Shown here: positions 1 to 4,444 of the stretch, one piece after another
Numbering within the stretch: position 1 is the first letter of the stretch
Layout of the letters: every line of letters begins with the position of its first letter
From: Chloroflexota bacterium
GTDB lineage: Bacteria; Chloroflexota; Anaerolineae; UBA3071
NCBI GenBank assembly: GCA_014383605.1
Contig: JACNHM010000286.1
Span: forward strand, 1-5,020
Length of the DNA stretch: 5,020 bases
Direction: 5' to 3'
The notes under the pieces: generated by a model
What the model was told of the DNA's origin: nothing
Seen by the model: only the letters and a program-made list of their open reading frames with translations
Databases searched by the model: none
Position numbers and translations under genes: made by a program

Positions 1-2
1 TG

Positions 3-56
3 CGCTCCGATCCCCTCAGCCCTGATAACGGTGGCGTCTCCGGCACGGCATACTAG
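3..56 (+). CDS. possible C-terminal end of an upstream gene (partial)
   Basis: Reading from base 3, the frame is open from the window edge to a TAG at 54-56 and gives RSDPLSPDNGGVSGTAY. The octamer repeat array begins seven bases after the stop, which would suit the end of a gene. With only 17 residues there is no recognisable domain. A second frame is also open, to a TAG near 85. This may be chance, and the call rests only on position and plausible composition. Confidence 0.2.
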   Translation, partial: RSDPLSPDNGGVSGTAY

Positions 57-62
57 GTGGGT

Positions 63-142
63 GATTGGTAGACCGGTAGACTGGTAGACTGGTAGACTGG
101 TACATCCGTAGACTGGTACATCCGTAAACTGGTGCAGTGGTA
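63..142. repeat. left octamer tandem array, consensus GACTGGTA
   Basis: Ten consecutive 8-bp units stay in exact register. They are GATTGGTA, GACCGGTA, three GACTGGTA, CATCCGTA, GACTGGTA, CATCCGTA, AACTGGTG and CAGTGGTA. The block GACTGGTA-CATCCGTA is perfectly duplicated at 95-110 and 111-126. The array is AT-richer than the genes and carries no ORF. Its units are roughly the reverse complement of those in the array at 175-254, so the two face each other across a short centre at about 143-174. Similar octamers are, from memory, common in Chloroflexota intergenic DNA. Confidence 0.9.
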
Positions 143-174
143 AATTGATTATTGGTAGATACGCTGGTCTCCCA

Positions 175-254
175 GTCTACCAATTTACCAACCTACCAAC
201 CTACCAATCTACCAATCTACCAATTTACCAATCTATCAATCTACCAATTTCCCA
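175..254. repeat. right octamer tandem array, consensus ATCTACCA
   Basis: Ten in-register 8-bp units: GTCTACCA, ATTTACCA, two ACCTACCA, two ATCTACCA, ATTTACCA, ATCTATCA, ATCTACCA and ATTTCCCA. The reverse complement of ATCTACCA is TGGTAGAT, which is the left-array unit in a shifted phase. The centre contains a perfect 9-bp stem (151-159 with 176-184), and the periodicity allows many alternative slipped pairings. Translation gives low-complexity YQ/TNLP strings in every frame, an artefact of the repeat and not a protein. Confidence 0.9.
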
Positions 255-290
255 ACCCCCGCCGTTCAACCTGCAGCTCCCAGGGCCATT

Positions 291-311
291 CGACGACCGG
301 CGCCGGCGTCG
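291..311. other. GC-rich palindrome in otherwise featureless spacer
   Basis: CCGGCGCCGG at 297-306 is a perfect palindrome. It is flanked by CGACG (291-295) and CGTCG (307-311), which extend the symmetry with one bulged A at 296. In RNA it could form a stem with a small GCGC loop. It lacks a T-run. Apart from this and the promoter at 400-428, I see nothing of note between 255 and 434. Confidence 0.4.
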
Positions 312-399
312 GGTTTCCACCTGTTCCCAACTCTCTGGGCCGGGCACTTGGCCGCCTACTCGTCCTGTTCGTCGCTTTTGCGTTTCTTAAGTTGCGGCC

Positions 400-428
400 A
401 GTATAGCACACTACGGCAAAGTTGTCAA
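400..428 (-). promoter_or_regulatory. near-consensus sigma70-type promoter, minus strand
   Basis: Read on the minus strand, the -35 is TTGACA (428-423) and the -10 is TATACT (405-400), separated by exactly 17 bp. A TG one base upstream of the -10 makes it an extended -10 type. This matches the housekeeping consensus at 11 of 12 core positions. Transcription would start near 393 and run leftwards through 390-255 into the facing octamer arrays. No protein-coding gene lies downstream; the only nearby ATG (289) opens a 7-codon ORF. It could drive a non-coding RNA, or be left over from a lost gene. Confidence 0.6.
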
Positions 429-434
429 ATCCCT

Positions 435-494
435 GATCCACCGCAGTGAACGTCCTTGATCCTTCTGATCCACCTGATCTGATCCGATCTGATC
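435..494. repeat. GATC-rich direct-repeat cluster
   Basis: Seven GATC sites occur within 60 bp, starting at 435, 458, 467, 476, 481, 486 and 491. The spacing is 9 bp for two steps (TGATCCNNC-type units) and then 5 bp for three steps (GATCT/GATCC units). This is a degenerate tandem repeat with no plausible coding frame. GATC is the target of Dam-type methylases, but nothing here shows that methylation is involved. Confidence 0.75.
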
Positions 495-516
495 CGCCGG
501 AGTTGAACTCCGGCGG
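494..516. repeat. REP-like hairpin with GGAGTTGAACTCC core
   Basis: A perfect 9-bp stem (494-502 with 508-516) encloses the loop TTGAA. The core GGAGTTGAACTCC recurs with one change (GGAGTTGCACTCC) in the hairpin at 889-911, so the two look like members of one palindromic family. No T-run follows on either strand, so a terminator role is not supported. Confidence 0.65.
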
Positions 517-532
517 CCGGGGCCGGAGGACG

Positions 533-565
533 AGGTGCAACGCACTTGGGAAGTGCGTTGCACCT
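533..565. repeat. perfect 15-bp palindromic hairpin
   Basis: AGGTGCAACGCACTT (533-547) is followed by a GGG loop (548-550) and its exact reverse complement (551-565). It lies 8 bp beyond the stop codon of the minus-strand relic at 574-690, the position expected of a transcript end. However, no U-tract follows on either strand, so it is not a classical intrinsic terminator. A dispersed REP-like palindrome, or a 3'-end stabilising stem, fits better. Confidence 0.8.
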
Positions 566-573
566 GGCAATGC

Positions 574-690
574 TCACGGCACGTTGTAGCCCACCACGAG
601 CTGCGGATGCGCCGCCCCGTTGCCATGCTCCCGGCTGGGGAACCCGTAGGCCACGCGGCGATTCTCGCTGCCCTCGCCTACGGTGACCAT
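574..690 (-). pseudogene. C-terminal relic of a DNRLRE-domain-like surface protein
   Basis: On the minus strand, the frame ending at TGA (576-574) reads MVTVGEGSENRRVAYGFPSR at 690-631 and then EHGNGAAHPQLVVGYNVP. The pattern GEGS, hydrophobic strand, F.SRE, PQLVV.Y resembles the last strands of DNRLRE domains, beta-sandwich modules of secreted bacterial proteins that typically end like SRE...RPQLVVTY. An intact domain is much longer (well over 100 residues). Here the frame upstream quickly runs into a repeat-like segment (716-772) and an in-frame TAA near 779. There is no ribosome binding site for the ATG at 690. I read it as the surviving 3' end of a decayed gene. Family recognition is by eye only. 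Confidence 0.5.
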
Positions 691-715
691 GGTTTTCAGC
701 AGAACACATCGAAAG

Positions 716-772
716 GCGAGCGGAACGGTGTATGTTTCGACAGGCTCAACACAAGTCGAGACCAGCGAGCGG
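716..772. repeat. small repeat-like segment bounded by GCGAGCGG direct repeats
   Basis: GCGAGCGG occurs at 716-723 and 765-772, bounding a 41-bp segment. Inside lies an imperfect hairpin: GTTTCGAC (734-741) pairs with GTCGAGAC (755-762) with one G-T wobble, around a 13-nt loop. TTCGACAGGCTCAACACAAG-type strings are, from memory, dispersed in many bacterial genomes. The segment sits just upstream of the decayed minus-strand relic and may mark the breakpoint that removed its 5' portion. Confidence 0.4.
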
Positions 773-790
773 TGTTATCCACCATCTCCT

Positions 791-819
791 TTGCCAAACG
801 GACTGAGGTGTGCTAAAAT
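791..819 (+). promoter_or_regulatory. sigma70-type promoter, plus strand
   Basis: The -35 is TTGCCA (791-796) and the -10 is TAAAAT (814-819), with a 17-bp spacer and an extended -10 TG at 811-812. Transcription would start near 826 and run through a leader of about 320 nt to the large lipoprotein gene at 1148. It is the best promoter I can see for that gene. Its -10 region shares the octamer GTGTGCTA with the minus-strand promoter at 400-428. Confidence 0.55.
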
Positions 820-858
820 GATCACGACATCAGGCCTGGGCTACTGATCCGACCTCTC

Positions 859-900
859 CACCCTGATGGCACGAAGTTGCACCCTGATGGCACGGAGTTG
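859..900. repeat. 21-bp tandem duplication
   Basis: CACCCTGATGGCACGAAGTTG (859-879) is followed directly by a second copy at 880-900 that differs at one base (A874 versus G895). The second copy also forms the left half of the hairpin at 889-911. The one base difference is what makes that hairpin perfect. No coding frame is supported. Confidence 0.85.
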
Positions 901-911
901 CACTCCGTGCC
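889..911. repeat. REP-like hairpin with GGAGTTGCACTCC core
   Basis: GGCACGGAG (889-897) pairs perfectly with CTCCGTGCC (903-911) around the loop TTGCA. Stem length, loop size and core match the hairpin at 494-516. It would lie in the 5' leader transcribed from the promoter at 791-819, 12 nt upstream of the AAGGAG ribosome binding site of the tiny ORF at 937. Confidence 0.7.
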
Positions 912-936
912 CACCGTTTGCTCAAGGAGCTGAAAC

Positions 937-1053
937 ATGCCCCGGCGACGAGCGCACAAGCTGATCCTGTCTCCACCCCTCCAGACGACCACCGCGCACA
1001 TCCGTACCATCCGTCAAATCCGTGTCCTATCAGGAAGAACAGAACACAGATGA
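937..1053 (+). CDS. tiny ORF (38 aa) with good ribosome binding site
   Basis: ATG at 937 is preceded by AAGGAG (924-929) at a good 7-nt spacing, and the frame runs to TGA at 1051-1053. The product starts MPRRRAHKLILSPPLQTTTA, is basic, and continues with IRTIRQIRV, encoded by the dispersed 31-bp repeat at 1000-1030. It has no signal peptide or domain that I recognise. It lies in the leader between the promoter at 791-819 and the large lipoprotein gene, ending 94 nt before that gene. Three readings are possible: a leader peptide, the 5' stub of a gene overwritten by repeats, or chance. The ribosome binding site is the only real support. Confidence 0.25.
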   Translation: MPRRRAHKLILSPPLQTTTAHIRTIRQIRVLSGRTEHR

Positions 1054-1135
1054 CACAGATGACACGGATCTGCACGGATCAAAAAGACAAAAAAACCCGT
1101 GCCAATCCGTACCATCCGTCAAATCCGTGTTCTAT
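1000..1135. repeat. ATCCGT-type repeat pair with inverted middle
   Basis: A 31-bp sequence beginning ATCCGTACCATCCGTCAAAT occurs at 1000-1030 and 1105-1135 with a single difference (C1026 versus T1131). Between them lie a 9-bp tandem repeat, CACAGATGA at 1045-1053 and 1054-1062, and ACACGGAT at 1062-1069, the reverse complement of ATCCGTGT in both flanking copies. The block can therefore fold with the middle pairing to either flank. The second copy ends exactly where the ribosome binding site of the gene at 1148 begins. Repeats of this style are common in intergenic DNA of Chloroflexota, from memory. Confidence 0.85.
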
Positions 1136-1142
1136 GGGAGGT
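1136..1142 (+). promoter_or_regulatory. ribosome binding site of the large lipoprotein gene
   Basis: GGGAGGT lies 5 nt upstream of ATG 1148 and is a strong Shine-Dalgarno match. It fixes the start at 1148, since no other in-frame ATG near the signal peptide has such a site. Confidence 0.85.
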
Positions 1143-1147
1143 AAACC

Positions 1148-4100
1148 ATGCGACGGCCACACACTCTTGCCTCTTGCATCTTGCATCTTGCCCCTTGCCT
1201 CTTGCTTCTCCTCGCCGCCGGCTGCGCCGGTGTCCCCACAGCGATTCCGCCCACCCCGGCCCCGCCGCGCCCCGCGGACACACCGCCGCCGGTCGCCCGG
1301 CCGGAGGCCACGGTCAGCCCCACCTCGACCGCGGCGCCGCTGCTGTCCACCGCCCCCGCGGCAGCGCCCGGCGCCATAGACCTGGGCGTGCCCGCCGGCG
1401 ACACCTACGGCATCCGCCAGGCTGCCCTGGACCGCCAGCGCGGCCTGCTCTACGTCCTCGGCCGCGAGGGCGACGTCAGCAGCGGCGGCGGCGTCCTGAC
1501 CGTCGTGGACCTGGCCGCAGGACAGGTGCGCGCCACCGCGCCCTTGCCCGCCGCCTTTGGCGCCTTCGGCCCCACCCCTTCGCTGGCCCTCTCACCCGAC
1601 GGGACGCGCCTCTACGTCGCCGGCGGCGAGGAGCCGGCCCTGCTGGTGCTGGATACCGGCGCCGCCGGCGGGAACCTGGGCGCTGTGCAGGCCACCCGGC
1701 CCGGCGTGTGGACCCTGGCCCTGGACTCCCCCGGGCAGCACCTGTACGTCGTGGACGGCGGACAACTGCGGCGGCTCGACGCCCAGACCCTGGCCGAGGA
1801 GTTGGCCGTGCCTCTGCCCGACCTGCCCCCATACGTCACCGACGTGCGCCTGGCCGTGGATCAGCCCGCGCAATGGCTGTACCTGGCCATGCCCTATGCC
1901 CCATCGGTCGCCGTCTACCGCACCGGCGACCTGAGCAAAGCCGCCGACATCTTCCTCGACGAGGCCACGGTCGTCAGCCTGGTCTCCGATCCCCACCGCG
2001 ACCGGGTATACGCCCTCACCGAGCGCCGCATCGAGACCGAGCCTTACACCGTGAACGGCGTAGCCGTGCTCCAGGGCCAGGAGATCGTGGATTCCTGGGC
2101 CGCCGGCGAGGCTTTTCCCATCGGGCAGATCGTGAGCGACGACCTCACCGGCCACGTCTTGCTGTTGGGCGAAGCGGAGGTGCGCACGGTTGACCCCGAT
2201 TCCGGTCAGACCGTGGCCGTCACCGCCCTGCCGCCCGTGAGTCCGTTCAGTGTGGCGGCGGCCTTCGCCTGGCAAGGCCAGCTCCACCGCCTCACGCACG
2301 ACGGCGTGCTGGCCCCCACCTCCCTGGACAGCGGCCAGCCGGGCGCGCCCACCTGCCTGGGCATCACTCTGGTCAGCGCCGCGCTGGACGAGGCCGCCAA
2401 CCGCCTCTTCCTGCTCGATGGCCGCGGCGCCGTCCACGTGCTGGACACCGCCTCCCTGCAAGTGGCCGACACCTGGCCCGGCGTCCTCGACCCCGGCCTG
2501 AGCCTGATCCGCCACGCCCCCCTGACCGCCGCCGACGGGCGGCTCTACGTGCCCGATTGGGAAAACGACGTCACCGTCGTCCTGGATGCGACCACGGGCC
2601 AGCCACTGGCGGCCATCCCCCAGTCCGGCCAGATCACCCTCGACGCCCGCCGCGACCGCCTGTTCATCTCCCGCGATGGCGTCTACGTTGCCGACGCCGC
2701 CACGCATCAGGTGACCGGCTCCATAGACGAGACCATGCGCCAGACCCAGCTGGTGGAGCCCAGCGCCTGGGCCACCCTGTACGACAGCGCCAGCGACCAA
2801 CTCTTCGTCACCATGTCCAACAACAGCCCCGGCTCCAGCGCCAGCACCTGGCTGCACGTCTACGACGGCGAGACGCTCACCCGGCAGGACAGCGACATCC
2901 AGACCGACCAGCAGTTCCTGTCCGGTCTGGCCCTGGACGCCGCCGCCGATCGCCTGTGGCTGGCCAGCAACACGCCTTTCTCCCCCTACGCCCAGACCCT
3001 GGCCGCCTTCACCCTCGACGGGCAGGCGGTGATGCAGTGGCAGGGGCTGGCCGGCCAACTCTTCGCCGACGCCGCCCGCCAGCGGCTGTACGTCGCCAGA
3101 CAGAGCGGCCTGTTCGCCCTGGACACCGCCAGCGGCGACCTGGTCGGCTACCGGCCCCTGGACATGAGCCGCATCCAGGATCTGCTCTTCGACTCCCAGC
3201 ACGGTCACCTGTACGCCACCGTGTACGAGCGAGCCGACTTGCTGGTCGTCGCGCCGCAGGCCGAACCCGCCGCCCTGGCCGAGCCGGTGGGCGTGCTGCC
3301 CTCCGAGCCCATCCGCCACCTGGCCGTGGACGCCGATGGCACACCGCTGGCCGTGCCCGAGTCCGGCGGCCTCTTCCGCGCCGACGGCCGCGGCTGGCTG
3401 CGCGTGGGCGGCGGGCTGCCGGCGACAGGCCGGCCCCGCCTGCGGGCCGCGCCGGGCACACCCGGCCTCCTGTTCGCCTTCGCCGCCGAAGGCAGCGGCC
3501 CCGGCTACGGCCTGTTCCGCTCCGCCGACGGCGGGCGCAGTTGGCATCCTTCCAGCCGCGGCCTGCGCGACTTCGCCGTCTGGGACGTGGCCCTGTCGCC
3601 CCGCTTCACCAAGGACGGCTCGGCGCTGCTGCTGGCCGGCGAGGCCGGCCTGTTCCAGAGCAACGACGCCGGCCAGACCTGGACGTCCCTGGCCAAGATT
3701 CCCGGCCACCACGTCGCCCTGGCCCTCGATGACACAAGCTCGCCCCTGTTCCTGCTCCTGCCCCAGGATCGCCAGGCCGACGGCTACCCCGTCTATGCGC
3801 CGACGGCGCAAGCCGGGGGCGTGGAGCGCATCGGCGTGATCCCCATCTCCGGCCCCATCACCGGACTGGCCCTGTCGCCCCACTTCGCCGCCGACGGCCT
3901 GGCCCTGATCGCCACCTGGAGCGAGGGGCTGCTGCGCACCCAGGATGGCGGCCGCACCTGGCAGCCCACCGCGCCGCCGCCCCTCATCTTCGCCCCCAGC
4001 ACCACGATCCTGTTCTCCACGGACTTTGCCGCCGACAACACCGTATACGTGCTGATCGCCCCCTCCTACTTCGGGGAAACGGACACCAGCACCCTGCTGC

Positions 4101-4300
4101 GCTCCGGCGATGGCGGGGCGACCTGGCAGACGCTGGCCGATCCCCGCCCTGACGAGCCGCCGCGCCGCTGGCAGACCCTGGCCATCTCGCCGCCGCACGA
4201 CGACGGCTACGACCTGGTCATCGGCAGCGCCGACGGCCAGGTGCTGACCCTCCAGCCCCAGCAGGCAGCCTGGGAGCCGCTGCCGCAGGCGGCGCCCTGA
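1148..4300 (+). CDS. multi-propeller surface lipoprotein (YncE-like plus BNR/Asp-box blades)
   Basis: A 1050-residue exported lipoprotein. Residues 1-25 are a signal peptide ending LLLAAG, with lipidated Cys26; residues 27-78 are a Pro/Ala/Thr-rich tether. From about 84 to 708 the protein repeats a pattern of hydrophobic strand, [RH]LY[VL] and V.VLD...G, as in LALSPDGTRLYVAGG (146-160) and LFLLDGRGAVHVLDTAS (420-436). I count about 14 such blades, typical of YncE/YVTN-type beta-propellers. Residues 720-1045 change to about seven sialidase/Ycf48-type blades with four Asp-boxes: SADGGRSW (792), SNDAGQTW (838), TQDGGRTW (931) and SGDGGATW (986). The sialidase catalytic arrangement is not apparent, so a binding or scaffold role is more likely than an enzyme. 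The start is set by GGGAGGT. A second lipoprotein gene follows 144 bp downstream. The substrate or partner is unknown. Confidence 0.93.
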   Translation: MRRPHTLASCILHLAPCLLLLLAAGCAGVPTAIPPTPAPPRPADTPPPVARPEATVSPTSTAAPLLSTAPAAAPGAIDLGVPAGDTYGIRQAALDRQRGLLYVLGREGDVSSGGGVLTVVDLAAGQVRATAPLPAAFGAFGPTPSLALSPDGTRLYVAGGEEPALLVLDTGAAGGNLGAVQATRPGVWTLALDSPGQHLYVVDGGQLRRLDAQTLAEELAVPLPDLPPYVTDVRLAVDQPAQWLYLAMPYAPSVAVYRTGDLSKAADIFLDEATVVSLVSDPHRDRVYALTERRIETEPYTVNGVAVLQGQEIVDSWAAGEAFPIGQIVSDDLTGHVLLLGEAEVRTVDPDSGQTVAVTALPPVSPFSVAAAFAWQGQLHRLTHDGVLAPTSLDSGQPGAPTCLGITLVSAALDEAANRLFLLDGRGAVHVLDTASLQVADTWPGVLDPGLSLIRHAPLTAADGRLYVPDWENDVTVVLDATTGQPLAAIPQSGQITLDARRDRLFISRDGVYVADAATHQVTGSIDETMRQTQLVEPSAWATLYDSASDQLFVTMSNNSPGSSASTWLHVYDGETLTRQDSDIQTDQQFLSGLALDAAADRLWLASNTPFSPYAQTLAAFTLDGQAVMQWQGLAGQLFADAARQRLYVARQSGLFALDTASGDLVGYRPLDMSRIQDLLFDSQHGHLYATVYERADLLVVAPQAEPAALAEPVGVLPSEPIRHLAVDADGTPLAVPESGGLFRADGRGWLRVGGGLPATGRPRLRAAPGTPGLLFAFAAEGSGPGYGLFRSADGGRSWHPSSRGLRDFAVWDVALSPRFTKDGSALLLAGEAGLFQSNDAGQTWTSLAKIPGHHVALALDDTSSPLFLLLPQDRQADGYPVYAPTAQAGGVERIGVIPISGPITGLALSPHFAADGLALIATWSEGLLRTQDGGRTWQPTAPPPLIFAPSTTILFSTDFAADNTVYVLIAPSYFGETDTSTLLRSGDGGATWQTLADPRPDEPPRRWQTLAISPPHDDGYDLVIGSADGQVLTLQPQQAAWEPLPQAAP
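1167..1208 (+). repeat. heptad tandem repeat encoding the signal peptide core
   Basis: Six consecutive 7-bp units lie inside the coding region: TTGCCTC, TTGCATC, TTGCATC, TTGCCCC, TTGCCTC and TTGCTTC. They encode LASCILHLAPCLLLL-type residues, so the hydrophobic stretch needed for export is written in a tandem repeat. Because 7 is not a multiple of 3, gain or loss of one unit would shift the reading frame, while three units would restore it. All three frames through the repeat give similar hydrophobic peptides. Confidence 0.9.
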
Positions 4301-4321
4301 GCGACCTTCATGGCAGGTCGC
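4301..4321 (+). terminator. weak hairpin directly after the propeller gene
   Basis: GCGACCT (4301-4307) and AGGTCGC (4315-4321) form a 7-bp stem with a 7-nt loop, starting at the base after the TGA. No T-run follows (AAGGGAGC instead), so intrinsic termination is unlikely. It may attenuate read-through into the next gene, or stabilise the 3' end. Confidence 0.3.
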
Positions 4322-4362
4322 AAGGGAGCAGAGGCGCAAAGGCGCGGGGGAGCAAGGGAGCA
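4320..4362. repeat. purine-rich spacer repeat
   Basis: GCAAGGGAGCA occurs at 4320-4330 and 4352-4362, separated by GGCGCAAAGGCGCG-like sequence. It is low-complexity A/G-rich spacer of a type I associate with Chloroflexota intergenic regions. It is open in the frame of the next gene, but the resulting N-terminus (AGRKGAEAQRRGGARE) is not credible as a lipoprotein start. Confidence 0.6.
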
Positions 4363-4381
4363 CCTCCGCATCCCAGGCTCT

Positions 4382-4406
4382 GGCCCGATTGTAAAGAATT
4401 CGGGCC
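4382..4406. other. intergenic hairpin upstream of the second lipoprotein gene
   Basis: GGCCCGA (4382-4388) pairs with TCGGGCC (4400-4406) around an 11-nt AT-rich loop. It lies 26 bp before the GAGGAGGT ribosome binding site. It lacks a T-run on the plus strand. I see no convincing -35/-10 pair in this gap, so the second gene may depend on read-through from the propeller gene. Confidence 0.4.
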
Positions 4407-4431
4407 TTCAGGGAACTCACCTGCACGCGAT

Positions 4432-4439
4432 GAGGAGGT
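4432..4439 (+). promoter_or_regulatory. ribosome binding site that fixes the start at 4445
   Basis: GAGGAGGT lies 5 nt before ATG 4445. Two upstream in-frame ATGs (4310 and 4430) are worse: 4310 has no such site, and 4430 overlaps this one. A start at 4445 also places the signal peptide at the N-terminus. Confidence 0.85.
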
Positions 4440-4444
4440 GTGTG

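Noticed and set aside
63..254. Octamer arrays considered as a CRISPR array
   Set aside because: The units are 8 bp and contiguous, with no spacers of 25-40 bp and no cas genes.
145..406. Plus-strand frames giving YQ/TNLP repeat peptides
   Set aside because: These are direct translations of the octamer array, have no ribosome binding site, and give similar peptides in several frames.
241..570. 109-codon minus-strand frame
   Set aside because: It runs through the hairpins, the GATC repeats and a near-consensus promoter, has no ribosome binding site and shows no protein-like pattern.
1000..1135. Two 31-bp repeats considered as a minimal CRISPR or att site pair
   Set aside because: Only two copies 105 bp apart, themselves made of ATCCGT subrepeats, with no integrase or cas gene nearby.
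1099..2193. 364-codon plus-strand frame, and a similar one at 2557-3732, overlapping the propeller gene
   Set aside because: The translations are Arg/Pro/Ala-rich noise typical of shifted GC-rich coding sequence, with no ribosome binding site and no domain pattern.
4310..4444. Longer N-terminus (45 extra residues) for the second lipoprotein
   Set aside because: It would bury the signal peptide and be encoded by purine-rich spacer repeats. ATG 4445 has GAGGAGGT at a 5-nt spacing.
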